Below, piece by piece: positions 44,437 to 53,026 of a stretch of 64,000 bases of DNA. Numbering within the stretch: position 1 is the first letter of the stretch; each line of letters starts with the position of its first letter. The position numbers were made by a program, and so were the translations under genes. Source of the DNA: Legionella brunensis (GTDB taxonomy: Bacteria; Pseudomonadota; Gammaproteobacteria; Legionellales; Legionellaceae); contig NZ_LNXV01000007.1 of assembly GCF_001467025.1 (NCBI RefSeq), positions 84,015 through 148,014 on the forward strand, given 5' to 3'. The notes beneath the pieces are model-generated. The model was not told the DNA's origin and searched no databases. It saw nothing but the letters and a program-made list of their open reading frames with translations.

Positions 44437-44826
44437 TTAAGGCAAACATAGCCAAATGATACTTAGGGAAGCGATTAGCCCTAATGCCCACACCGTAGTG
44501 CGCAAGGTTGCCCAATTAAGCAAGTAAAGAAGATGATACACACATCGCGAAAGCAAATAAAAAATTGCAAGACCCTGTATTGTGTGAGTTATATTGTGGG
44601 TGACTAAGGCAGTTAAAATAGCGGCTGAAAAAATAATTAATGATTCAAAGCTATTTTGGTGGGCTGCAACGGCGCGGGCCCCAAACCCGGAGAGTGTTGC
44701 TTGTTGTATTCTGGGATGATTATTATCATGTCCACCAGGTTCTTTTCTCATAGCTACGACTACGGGAATTTTTGAAAGATAAGGAAAAAGACAGGCAATA
44801 AATAAGCATAAGATGAGTGTGTACAT
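44437..44826 (-). CDS. MAPEG family membrane protein
   Basis: About 129 residues from ATG 44826 (MYTLILCLFIACLFPYLSKI), with a GAGG site upstream. Four membrane helices and the MAPEG motif RAVAAHQNSFESLIIFSAA, corresponding to the glutathione-binding ERxxxAHxNxxE-like signature. Family members conjugate or reduce lipophilic substrates with glutathione; bacterial homologues are mostly uncharacterised. Confidence 0.85.
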   Translation of the reverse strand: MYTLILCLFIACLFPYLSKIPVVVAMRKEPGGHDNNHPRIQQATLSGFGARAVAAHQNSFESLIIFSAAILTALVTHNITHTIQGLAIFYLLSRCVYHLLYLLNWATLRTTVWALGLIASLSIIWLCLP

Positions 44827-45196
44827 GCTCGCTACCTCGTATTTATTATTTTTAATATCGTAGCTTGTTTGTGGTGCTGGCGGCAATATGATGATAATAA
44901 AAAGTGATTGAAAAATTTATATTTTTTTTGTCAATTGGCTATTTGGCTGTAGAAGGTTTTATGTAAATATTGCATGTATACAACTGAACAAATATTAGAG
45001 TGGACCGAAAATACTTTTGGAGATGATTGCTAAGAGAAAATGCATAAAACTCAAATATCACAAACTGATGCGGTTTTAAAAAGAAATCATGAAATAGAAA
45101 AGAATCAAAATAACTTATCTAATTAACTAGTGAATAACACTTCCGCTCAATGATATTATTGGGCAATAATCAATTCTATAGAAATAGGAATGAATC
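44827..45196 (+). other. Gene-poor stretch with a possible transposase remnant
   Basis: About 370 bases without an intact gene. At 44974-45126 one frame reads MYTTEQILEWTENTFGDDC, then a TAA, then 30 further codons in the same frame. The first part resembles the DNA-binding start of IS4/Tn5-type transposases, suggesting a decayed insertion sequence, but the match is short. Nothing else is visible. Confidence 0.3.
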
Positions 45197-45538
45197 ATGA
45201 ATGCCTTACCTCAATGTCCAAAATGTAATTCAGAATATACCTATGAAGATGGTGCGCTTTTTATTTGTCCTGAATGTTCCCATGAGTGGGCAAAAGATAC
45301 GGTAGAAAATCTAACTGACAGTGTACGTGTTATCAAAGACGCGAATGGGAATGTACTACAAGATGGCGATACGGTTACAGTGATTAAAGACTTAAAAGTC
45401 AAAGGCTCCTCATTGGTTGTGAAGGTAGGTACTAAAGTCAAAAACATTAGATTAGTTGATGGTGATCATGACATCGATTGCAAAATTGATGGCATTGGTG
45501 CGATGAAATTAAAGTCGGAGTTTGTTAAAAAAATATAG
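45197..45538 (+). CDS. YjdM/PhnA-type zinc-ribbon protein
   Basis: 113 residues. The N-terminal zinc ribbon [21 protein letters not shown] (residues about 7-27) is followed by the conserved PhnA domain with [20 protein letters not shown] and the closing [19 protein letters not shown]. The family was once linked to phosphonate breakdown by gene name, but that function is not established for this protein. ATG follows AGGAATG-like sequence. Well conserved, short, monocistronic. Confidence 0.9.
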   Translation: MNALPQCPKCNSEYTYEDGALFICPECSHEWAKDTVENLTDSVRVIKDANGNVLQDGDTVTVIKDLKVKGSSLVVKVGTKVKNIRLVDGDHDIDCKIDGIGAMKLKSEFVKKI

Positions 45539-45578
45539 AGTCTAGTTCATCTAATGTCATCATTGCTACAATAATGCA

Positions 45579-46301
45579 CTATTTTGTTGGCTTGGGCTCT
45601 ATGGAAAATGGGGTCATTCCAGACTTATCCTGACCCTGTTCTCTATCAGATACTTGAGCTAATTCTGCCATACTTTGTTCTTGGCGTAATCCTGATAACT
45701 CTTTTTTCATCATCATTTGTGTATTATTCGAGCCTTCTAAAGCTTCATATCTCTGCCTTGATTGCTCTATCTGCTGCGCTGTAGGAGGGGTTGGATCGGG
45801 GAGATGAATTCCATGCTTTGCATAGGCTTGTGTAGCGTATGCCCGTAAGTGATCAGGAAATGAACCTGGTTCCCCAGAGGGGATCATGTTAAACTGCCCC
45901 CCTAGTTTTGCTGCCATTTCTGCACATTTATCAATACTTTCTTTTGTCCAGTTATCCGAAACAAACCGACCACCTATTCCATTGAGCATGACATAAAATG
46001 ATGAACCATTTTCTAGTGTAACTTGATGAATATCTTTAAAAAATTGATTTTGTTCCTTACTTTTTTTCATTGGTGAGGGTTCAGGTGCTCTACGTAGCTC
46101 ATTTGTGTATAGCGTGGAATTAGAGCTTTTAACAAATTCTGGAAGTGAGTCAAGTTCACATTTTTTTATTGCAATTTGCATGTCAAATGCAACCTGTTGA
46201 ATTTTTTTGTTAAACTCATCTTGTTCTGACTTTGATAGATTAGCTTTCGCAATTTTTTCGAAAGCTTCGCGTGCCTCCTCACCAGTTAATGCATATCTCA
46301 T
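45579..46301 (-). CDS. Hypothetical protein, effector candidate
   Basis: 240 residues, soluble, not recognised. Residues 1-60 are helical. Residues 80-150 (HQVTLENGSSFYVMLNGIGG, then ESIDKCAEMAAKLGGQF) look like a small alpha/beta domain that vaguely resembles LPD7-type domains of conjugation proteins. The tail is Gln/Glu/Met-rich and ends in prolines (SIEPKPTK). A CTTAATAATTAAG palindrome (46343-46355) lies about 45 bases before the ATG. Composition and glutamate-containing tail are compatible with Dot/Icm export, without proof. Confidence 0.45.
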   Translation of the reverse strand: MRYALTGEEAREAFEKIAKANLSKSEQDEFNKKIQQVAFDMQIAIKKCELDSLPEFVKSSNSTLYTNELRRAPEPSPMKKSKEQNQFFKDIHQVTLENGSSFYVMLNGIGGRFVSDNWTKESIDKCAEMAAKLGGQFNMIPSGEPGSFPDHLRAYATQAYAKHGIHLPDPTPPTAQQIEQSRQRYEALEGSNNTQMMMKKELSGLRQEQSMAELAQVSDREQGQDKSGMTPFSIEPKPTK

Positions 46302-46342
46302 TACAGCTTCACTTAAATAAAAGCAAATAGACTTCCTGCTAA

Positions 46343-46355
46343 CTTAATAATTAAG
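46343..46355. promoter_or_regulatory. 13-bp palindrome upstream of the 240-codon hypothetical gene
   Basis: CTTAATAATTAAG is symmetric around its central base. Each arm contains CTTAAT, the core of Legionella PmrA units, though inverted rather than tandem. It could be an operator for this gene; AT-richness makes chance occurrence plausible. Confidence 0.25.
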
Positions 46356-46396
46356 CAATGATCGGGTAAAAATCAAGAACGCCTAAAAATGGGCAT

Positions 46397-47290
46397 TTAA
46401 ACTGCAATTAAATCAATTGCCATCACAGAAGGTGGCTTGTTCCATAAACTCAAAACGTAGCCACCGCCCCCTGAGCCTGTTGGTTTGACGGCTAACGCGC
46501 CTGCATCAAGTAGTTTTTGCATATGCTGTTGCAGGGTTTCGCTAATGAGCCCCCAGGTTTTGAAGCAATCTGCAGCTTCTTGTATGGCTTCGGCTAAATT
46601 AGCTAGCGAGGTAGTATGATTTTGCTCCAGGGCTAGGTAAGCTTTCATGACGCTGTCATGCATTGTTTGGTCAATTCGTTGTGCCCTTGTTTCATCGTTA
46701 TCCCATAACTCCTGGACTTGATTGATGCAATGAGATGTAATGCCAATTTGACCACAAGATGAAAGGAACCAGTGTGGCTGCCAAGCTTGTTGAATGGGTG
46801 TAATGTCGCCTTGTTTAAAATAAGTGCCTGACTCCGCAGCAACTCCTGCAATATCAAGACCACTACTTTTGCCATGAAATAAATTTTCCAGTTTTTTTGC
46901 AAAAGAATAAATTGACTCTTGCGTTAACATCCCTGTTGCTGCAAACCAGCGAGCCATAGCCACACAGAGGGCTGCAGATGCCCCCATACCAACACCAATA
47001 GGAATATCATTGTAGAGATGAAAATGACCACTCAAAGTGTTGAGAGATTTGCCAAGTAATTGCTGGCCTTGTTCTAAAACGCTCCAAAATAGCAAATGGA
47101 TATCAGCGCTATTGTGTCCTTCATAATCAGCACTTAATTTAGAGTTGGTGCGCTTATAACTTAAAGTTAATGTTTTCCCTGGGATAGGGAAAACAAGAGC
47201 TCCGTGCCCGCGAAGAACTGCGTGTTCACCAGCGAGAATCCACTTGCCATGGGTGGTAGTTTGAAAATCATAGGACATCGTAATTACCAA
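46397..47290 (-). CDS. mvaK1: Mevalonate kinase (GHMP family)
   Basis: 297 residues. GHMP kinase features: start GKWILAGEHAVLRGHGALVFP with the GEHAV motif of mevalonate kinases, ATP loop PIGVGMGASAALCVA, and C-terminal VKPTGSGGGGYVLSL. It phosphorylates mevalonate to 5-phosphomevalonate. The gene overlaps the upstream diphosphomevalonate decarboxylase gene by 23 bases on the same strand, forming the mvaD-mvaK1 pair. The start could lie a few codons further in (MSYDFQTTTHGKW). Confidence 0.87.
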   Translation of the reverse strand: MVITMSYDFQTTTHGKWILAGEHAVLRGHGALVFPIPGKTLTLSYKRTNSKLSADYEGHNSADIHLLFWSVLEQGQQLLGKSLNTLSGHFHLYNDIPIGVGMGASAALCVAMARWFAATGMLTQESIYSFAKKLENLFHGKSSGLDIAGVAAESGTYFKQGDITPIQQAWQPHWFLSSCGQIGITSHCINQVQELWDNDETRAQRIDQTMHDSVMKAYLALEQNHTTSLANLAEAIQEAADCFKTWGLISETLQQHMQKLLDAGALAVKPTGSGGGGYVLSLWNKPPSVMAIDLIAV

Positions 47291-48215
47291 CTAAATGATC
47301 TCGTTTAAATTGCATTGCCATTTCAGCTTGCTCAGGACGATATAGTAGATGAATATTAGGACCAGCATCCATGGTTACTAATGGTCCATCGCCCTCGCGT
47401 TGCCATAGGTCTTGCAAACTATGCAAAGCTTGATGTGTTTGTTCAGTCATATAGGAGAAGGGTTCTGTACAGTTCATAAATAACTGATGCATATCTTGAA
47501 ATTCACGCCAACAGATTTGATAAGCACTTTTCCAATCTTGTACTTCAAGTGCTGTGAGTAATACTTTTAAATTTTCAGTAGCCCGCTGACTACGAGTTGG
47601 ATAATGACTGCTTGTTTTGACACGTCGGTGTGCTTCTTTCGAAGATACTTTCTTTTCCTCATGACTAATGACAATTACTTGATGTTCCAAGTCTTTATAG
47701 GGCAAATCAACGGCAGTAACGTTATCTTCCTGCCAAAGAGCCCATGGAGAAAAAAAAGAGCGGCAAGAAGAACCTGAACCCAAACGACTTAGTTGCGCTT
47801 GTATTTCAATGGATGGCAGTGGTTTATTAGTCAATTCGCTCAACGCTAACATACCACATTTGGTAAGTGCTGCGAAACTTGAGGCAGAACTTGCAAGGCC
47901 GCTACTATGAGGGAAGTTATTTGAAGAGCGAACAATAAAAGCACCACTAAATAGAAAATACTCTTTAAGACGAGCCAAATGCTCCAAAAAACGGTTTTGT
48001 GCCGATGGAGACAATATGAAAGTCCCGGCTCCGGGTATCTCTAATGGTTCCCAAAAGTCTTTCCGGCCACTTGTTGTTTCAAGCACCACACTACTTAAAA
48101 GATTATTTAAGGTATAAGATAGAGAAGCATTATCCGGTATATTGTGAACCTCATCTTTTTTACCCATGTATTTAATCAAGGCAATATTTGATGGTGCTTG
48201 TGAAAACCACTGCAT
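47268..48215 (-). CDS. mvaD: Diphosphomevalonate decarboxylase
   Basis: 315 residues. The signature APSNIALIKYMGKKD is at residues 7-21, the phosphate loop is SSGLASSASSFAAL, and LGSGSSCRSFFSPWALW matches the SGSACRSLxGGFVxW segment of the family. MDAGPNIHLLY near the C-terminus is also characteristic. It converts mevalonate diphosphate to isopentenyl diphosphate with ATP. ATG follows AAGAGGAGATC on the minus strand, a strong ribosome site. Confidence 0.92.
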   Translation of the reverse strand: MQWFSQAPSNIALIKYMGKKDEVHNIPDNASLSYTLNNLLSSVVLETTSGRKDFWEPLEIPGAGTFILSPSAQNRFLEHLARLKEYFLFSGAFIVRSSNNFPHSSGLASSASSFAALTKCGMLALSELTNKPLPSIEIQAQLSRLGSGSSCRSFFSPWALWQEDNVTAVDLPYKDLEHQVIVISHEEKKVSSKEAHRRVKTSSHYPTRSQRATENLKVLLTALEVQDWKSAYQICWREFQDMHQLFMNCTEPFSYMTEQTHQALHSLQDLWQREGDGPLVTMDAGPNIHLLYRPEQAEMAMQFKRDHLVGNYDVL

Positions 48216-48425
48216 AATTGATCTCCTCTTAGGTGTTCACCTTAACAATCCTGTTTACGCTAATTTTCTAGATACTGCAAAATTATAATAGCATCCTACG
48301 AGCAAGTCGCGTGATGATAATAGTTCCTCTTTAACACTGTTCTGTATCTCCTCTTCTCATTTGCTGCTTTGCAGGAGTTCTGGAAGAGTTCTAATAATTC
48401 CTGCTCTGAAGTTACCCTGTATTTT

Positions 48426-49082
48426 TTAATGGCCAGGAGTATCATTCCACAGAATCTTATGAAGTTGCAGCTGAAATCTGACTGGTAATTTATCGACGAC
48501 TATCCAATCGGCAAGTGCCGTTGGGTTTAATTGATTCCAGCTAGGCGAAAACAAAATTTGTGTCCGTTGTGACAAATTATATTCTGTCATAATTTGGCAA
48601 GCCCATTCGTAATCTTCACGGCTACAGAGTACGAACTTAATTTGATCGGTTGCTTTTAAATAAGTCAAATTGCTAAATAAATTTTTGCTTGCTTCGCCTG
48701 AGTCAGGTGTTTTTAAATCCATCACAATCATGACGCGCTTATCAACTTGGCTTAAATCGCGTGCGCCGCTGGTTTCTAAAGAGACGTTATAACCTGCATC
48801 ACATAATTCATGAAGCAAGGTAATACACCCTGGTTGAGCTAAAGGCTCTCCACCTGTAACACAGACATAGTTACAGTCATAAGAGGCTATTTTTTCCAAA
48901 ATTGCATTAATAGCAAGGATTTCTCCGCCGCTAAAGGCATAAGCGGTATCGCAATACTGGCAACGCAATGGGCAACCAGTTAAGCGGACAAATACCGTGG
49001 GTAAACCCACGGTAACCGATTCGCCTTGCAATGAATGAAATATTTCTGTAATGCGTAATTGCTGAGTACTACTTTGTTTCAT
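48426..49082 (-). CDS. queE: 7-carboxy-7-deazaguanine synthase QueE (radical SAM)
   Basis: 218 residues. Radical SAM cluster motif CPLRCQYCD with Cys37, Cys41 and Cys44, preceded by HSLQGESVTVGLPTVFVRL and followed by VCVTGGEPLAQPG. It makes the deazaguanine core of queuosine. Its ATG overlaps the cpoB stop by 4 bases (pal-cpoB-queE order), a common gammaproteobacterial arrangement. Confidence 0.95.
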   Translation of the reverse strand: MKQSSTQQLRITEIFHSLQGESVTVGLPTVFVRLTGCPLRCQYCDTAYAFSGGEILAINAILEKIASYDCNYVCVTGGEPLAQPGCITLLHELCDAGYNVSLETSGARDLSQVDKRVMIVMDLKTPDSGEASKNLFSNLTYLKATDQIKFVLCSREDYEWACQIMTEYNLSQRTQILFSPSWNQLNPTALADWIVVDKLPVRFQLQLHKILWNDTPGH

Positions 49083-50011
49083 GAAACGCCTAAGGACTCT
49101 AGTTTTATAGTGGCTAATTGTGCGGTTGGTGTATCGGGGTAATTTCTAAGAACTTCTTGTAAGCGCATTCTTGCATCTTCAATTTTACCGGAAGCCGCGA
49201 GTGCATAGCCAATTTTTAAAGTACTGGCTGCTGCTTTACTTGATGAAGGAAATTGTTTTAAAACAATCTCAAAATGCTCGATAGCCTTAGAATAATTATT
49301 TTTAACTAAATAAAGCTCACCTAGCCAATATTGTGCATTAGCTGTGTAACCACCTTGTGGATAATGGGTCACAAAAGTCTGCATTGCTTTTAAGGCCTCA
49401 TCAAAACGTTTGGTTTTAACTAAATCGTAAGCAGCAAGATAGCTTATTTGCTCATCAGCTGGATTGCCACGAGAGGCATGGTTTACAGGTTGGACGCTAA
49501 TATTTTCTTTGGGTGTACTGGACTTGACCGTGCTTTCGACTGGGAGAGTTGACGTTTTGGCTGCTGTGGAGTCATCAATAGATAACGCTGTTGGTTTATC
49601 TTCAGGGATTGCTTGCGTCGCTTGAGCCGATTTACCAGGATTACTGCTTCGTAGGCGAGCATCCAGATCTTTATAGAAAGCTAATTGTTGTTGTTGTAAT
49701 AATTTTAAATCGTGAGCTTGTACTTCTAACTGTCCTCGTAACTCTTGAAGCTCTTGCTGCATCCCTTGCAATTTATCAAGTAATCCTGCGTTAGCATCGT
49801 TACTAGTACGATTATCTTGCGCAAGAGCAATCTCTTCCTCGTTGTCAATATCTTCCAACTGAGCTTTGGCAACAGGCTGCTCTGTAGCGGCCTGTTCATC
49901 CAAAATCGCAAAATTTTCGCTATCATCAACTACGGGTGCCTCGGCAAAAACCTGAGAAGAAACAATCCAGGTGAAGCATAAGCAAAGTAGAAGTCGATGG
50001 GATTTAATCAT
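49079..50011 (-). CDS. cpoB: Cell division coordinator CpoB (YbgF), TPR protein
   Basis: 310 residues. A signal peptide (residues 1-23) is followed by a low-complexity acidic stretch, a trimerising coiled coil (about 80-115, LQGMQQELQELRGQLEVQ), a Ser/Thr/Pro linker and TPR repeats over the last 120 residues (AYDLVKTKRFDEALKAMQTF; YWLGELYLVKNNYSKAIEHF). It coordinates peptidoglycan synthesis with Tol-Pal constriction in the periplasm. Overlaps pal by 4 bases. tolQRA/tolB are not in this window on the pal side, so the tol genes must lie elsewhere. Confidence 0.93.
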   Translation of the reverse strand: MIKSHRLLLCLCFTWIVSSQVFAEAPVVDDSENFAILDEQAATEQPVAKAQLEDIDNEEEIALAQDNRTSNDANAGLLDKLQGMQQELQELRGQLEVQAHDLKLLQQQQLAFYKDLDARLRSSNPGKSAQATQAIPEDKPTALSIDDSTAAKTSTLPVESTVKSSTPKENISVQPVNHASRGNPADEQISYLAAYDLVKTKRFDEALKAMQTFVTHYPQGGYTANAQYWLGELYLVKNNYSKAIEHFEIVLKQFPSSSKAAASTLKIGYALAASGKIEDARMRLQEVLRNYPDTPTAQLATIKLESLGVS

Positions 50012-50532
50012 CGGGTAGCCTCATAAGTTAGCTCGACACGACGATTTTGCATGTGAGAACCTTCGTCATGACCGAAGTTAGCAGGACGCTCCTTACCGTA
50101 ACTTACAACTCGAATTTGATTTCTACCTACACCAGCCATACGCATTAATTCGGCAACGGTATCAGCACGGCGCTCTCCGAGGGCGATGTTGTATTCACGA
50201 CTACCGCGCTCATCTGTGTGACCAGCCAGCAAAACGCGTGCACCTGGGTGAGTTTTTAAGTATTCAGATTGTGCGTTAAGAGAAGCAGTATATTTTGGAT
50301 TAAATGAACTATCATCATAAGAAAATAGATAAATTTGATTATGTGGTGCTTGAGTTGTATATGATTCACCAGGCTCTTGACCAGCAAAACGACCTAACTG
50401 TCCCAGACCATGAGCAGATGCTCCGCCAGCACCACCCATGCCATCAGCACTACCTGGTGTTTTTGAGCAGGATGCGAGCAGCACTACGCTGGCGGCAACA
50501 AGTCCCAACTTTAAAAACGATCTGGCTTTCAT
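50008..50532 (-). CDS. pal: Peptidoglycan-associated lipoprotein Pal
   Basis: 174 residues. Lipoprotein signal peptide with lipobox LLASC (Cys22), Gly/Ala-rich linker, then an OmpA-like peptidoglycan-binding domain (about 65-172) with GHTDERGSREYNIALGERRA and RVVSYGKERP. In Legionella this is the 19-kDa immunodominant PAL antigen. It anchors the outer membrane to peptidoglycan with Tol. The ATG follows AAGGAGAATAAGAGG on the minus strand. Confidence 0.97.
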   Translation of the reverse strand: MKARSFLKLGLVAASVVLLASCSKTPGSADGMGGAGGASAHGLGQLGRFAGQEPGESYTTQAPHNQIYLFSYDDSSFNPKYTASLNAQSEYLKTHPGARVLLAGHTDERGSREYNIALGERRADTVAELMRMAGVGRNQIRVVSYGKERPANFGHDEGSHMQNRRVELTYEATR

Positions 50533-50726
50533 CCTCTTATTCTCCTTTTTATTCGAATTACTAATTATTTAAACCTGAAAAAAATTTTCTATTTTCAACG
50601 TATAAAAATAAAGACACGATGTTTTGGCAACTATTTTTTACGTCAAAGCGCCACAATGGCGGCTCATTGTACAATTGTTTTCTGTATTTCGCTATTGTCT
50701 CTGGTATTTAAGTGCAAATCATCAAA

Positions 50727-51329
50727 CTAATGATCCTTGCTAATCTGTCTCACTACAAACTTGGTAAGCTCTGCAGTGAATAATTCCGTCGCGCGATTCG
50801 CGGCGATAACGCCGCCATAGGGTGTATCTGCTGGGCAAGGCACTAGATGGCTGAAAATTCTTGAAGCCACTACATGATTATCTTCTACCTGAACTAATAC
50901 AACTTTGATAACAAATTTGATTTTACTTGGTTTTGTTAAAAAATTTTGTTGTAACTCGATTAATTGCGTATCAAGACGATACTCAGCTATCTCAGCCCCA
51001 GGACTTGAGGCCACTACACGAAAATACCCACTGCGTTGTAAACTTTGGACAAGAAGAGGCAAAAGCATTTCTGCAGGTTGGTCCACCCAGGTGCTATGGA
51101 CAAAAGGTGTTAATTCGTAAGCTTTGTCGGTATATAACATTTCTTCGCCTTGATAACCAGCAACAGCATCAGGAGTATTAACGAAAATGGAATGACTAGA
51201 TGGTTGTTTTGACAATTGTTGTTTACTAAAAGCTCCCAGTTTGTATTGATCAGTAACCAACGGTTTTACAGAGCAACCCATCAAGAGAATTTGCATGCAG
51301 GCAAGTAAAATCAAACTATATTTTTTCAC
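50727..51329 (-). CDS. ABC-type transport auxiliary lipoprotein (PqiC-like)
   Basis: 200 residues with a lipoprotein signal (MKKYSLILLACMQILLMGC, Cys19). The body fits the ABC_trans_aux/PqiC domain (KLGAFSKQQL, FVNTPDAVAGYQGEEMLYTD, RVVASSPGAEIAEYRLDTQL). These outer-membrane lipoproteins assist MCE-type lipid transporters. It is the last gene of permease-ATPase-MCE-lipoprotein, 2 bases after the MCE gene. Confidence 0.88.
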   Translation of the reverse strand: MKKYSLILLACMQILLMGCSVKPLVTDQYKLGAFSKQQLSKQPSSHSIFVNTPDAVAGYQGEEMLYTDKAYELTPFVHSTWVDQPAEMLLPLLVQSLQRSGYFRVVASSPGAEIAEYRLDTQLIELQQNFLTKPSKIKFVIKVVLVQVEDNHVVASRIFSHLVPCPADTPYGGVIAANRATELFTAELTKFVVRQISKDH

Positions 51330-51331
51330 AA

Positions 51332-52255
51332 TTACTCTCCTGGTCCATTTTTGGGTGGCTTGGTTCCGCGGATAATAACGGAAGGATTTTGGCGCATTTG
51401 TGCACTGATTTTTTCAAGATTAGCGGCGATGACATCAAGCCGGCGCAGTAAAACTACTGTCGGCGGAACTGCTTGCTGCGAAATTTTATTAATTGCCAAT
51501 TTCCCTGCTTGCATGGTTTCTGCTATTTCATCGCCAGCATGACTAACAGAGTTTGCCATGGTATTGAATTTGCGTACACCGACTTTCAAATCAGCCACAA
51601 CCGCTGGAAATTGTTGACTAACCTTGGCGGCGTTATTTAAAAACATATCAGCACTTTGTAAGCTTTGATGAATATGCTCGCTATCTTTAGCGAGCACATC
51701 AGTCACGGTTTTAAAGTTGGCGAGTGTTTTCTTAATATACTCTGCATTTTCTTTATCAAATATGCGGCTAACTTCAACACTAACTTTATTAACGTTTTCA
51801 GAAACTTCTTTAAGTACACTATCGAGCTGATGAAACAAAGAAGGCTTTGAAGGGATGATGGGGTAAAGATGCTTTGGGAGTTTTTTTAAAGGAGTGAGGT
51901 CGGACGAACTTGCCGATAGACCTACATAGGTAGTACCCGTTATTCCTTGTGAAATTAATGTGGCGCTTGTACTTGTGGTAATCGGAGTTCCTTCTTCAAT
52001 ATTGAGTAGAAGTTTAACTTGTTGGGGGTCATCCTGGTTCAATTCAATTTTTCGAACAAAACCAACCTGAACGCCATTAAATTTTACTGCGGCCTCATTA
52101 CTAAGGCCTGATACTGCTTCATGCATATAGACTTCATAAGTCAGGTATTTTTTTTGCTCGAAGCCGACCGATAGCCACAAAGCTGATGCGATCAAGCCTG
52201 CTATAAGAATCAGGACGATAATACCGACAACTGTGTAGTTGGTTTTTGCTTCCAA
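51332..52255 (-). CDS. MCE family lipid-transport substrate-binding protein (MlaD-like)
   Basis: 307 residues: one N-terminal membrane anchor (about residues 8-28), one MCE domain (about 38-115, with YMHEAVSGLSNEAAVKFNGV and GTTYVGLSASS), then a helical/coiled C-terminus longer than in MlaD proper, more like Ttg2C/PqiB-type proteins. It forms a periplasmic ring on the ABC core and shuttles lipid between the membranes. Same operon as the ATPase and permease upstream. Confidence 0.92.
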   Translation of the reverse strand: MEAKTNYTVVGIIVLILIAGLIASALWLSVGFEQKKYLTYEVYMHEAVSGLSNEAAVKFNGVQVGFVRKIELNQDDPQQVKLLLNIEEGTPITTSTSATLISQGITGTTYVGLSASSSDLTPLKKLPKHLYPIIPSKPSLFHQLDSVLKEVSENVNKVSVEVSRIFDKENAEYIKKTLANFKTVTDVLAKDSEHIHQSLQSADMFLNNAAKVSQQFPAVVADLKVGVRKFNTMANSVSHAGDEIAETMQAGKLAINKISQQAVPPTVVLLRRLDVIAANLEKISAQMRQNPSVIIRGTKPPKNGPGE

Positions 52256-52287
52256 AAAGCACGCTCCCCTGGTTATGTTTCTTCAGT

Positions 52288-53025
52288 TTAAAGTTTACTG
52301 AAGTATTCAGCAATTAACGGATGCTTATTGTGCATAAGCTTATCAAGTGGTCCAATATCTAATATTTTCCCCTCGCCAACGAATGCTATCCTATCTGTTG
52401 TGCGTTTCAATGACTCAATGTCATGACTAATCATGACAATCGTCAGATCAAGGGCATCCCTTAAAAAAACAATCAATTCATCAAATTGTCTTGCACTCCG
52501 CGGATCGAGTCCTGTAGTTGGTTCATCCAGGAATAATAATTCAGGATCCATTGCAATAGCTCGCGCTGCTGCAGCACGTCGCTGCATTCCGCCGCTTAAC
52601 TCGGAGGGAAATTTTCCGGCAGCTTCCTTTGGTAATCCCACCAAGGCAATTTTAAGCATGGCGAGCTCTTCCATAAAGGTTTTCTCAAGTGTTGTAAATT
52701 CTCGCATAGGGAAAGTTATATTTTCTAGCACTGTCATCACAGAAAAAAGAGCACTATGCTGAAATAACATTCCCCAACGTCGCCGCAAAGCATTGGCTTG
52801 ATTGCTCGTCAGCGTTGAAATATCCTTACCAAAGACTTTTAAGCAGCCGGCTGTTGGCTTCAGTAGCATGAGAAGGCTACGTAAAATAGTTGTCTTGCCG
52901 CTGCCGCTGCCGCCGATGATGGCAAAAATTTCTCCTTTTTCCACCGTAAGGTTCACATCAGAGTGAACCCATTGCCCACCTAAATAATTTTTTAATCCTG
53001 TAATTTCGATGATGGGTTCATTCAT
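52288..53025 (-). CDS. ABC transporter ATP-binding protein of the MCE lipid transporter (MlaF-like)
   Basis: 245 residues. Walker A GGSGSGKTT, signature LSGGMQRRAA, Walker B LLFLDEPTTGLDPRSARQF, switch His in ISHDIESL. These match MlaF/Ttg2A-type ATPases that energise retrograde or anterograde phospholipid transport. It starts 1 base after the permease gene's stop. Confidence 0.94.
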   Translation of the reverse strand: MNEPIIEITGLKNYLGGQWVHSDVNLTVEKGEIFAIIGGSGSGKTTILRSLLMLLKPTAGCLKVFGKDISTLTSNQANALRRRWGMLFQHSALFSVMTVLENITFPMREFTTLEKTFMEELAMLKIALVGLPKEAAGKFPSELSGGMQRRAAAARAIAMDPELLFLDEPTTGLDPRSARQFDELIVFLRDALDLTIVMISHDIESLKRTTDRIAFVGEGKILDIGPLDKLMHNKHPLIAEYFSKL

Positions 53026-53026
53026 G

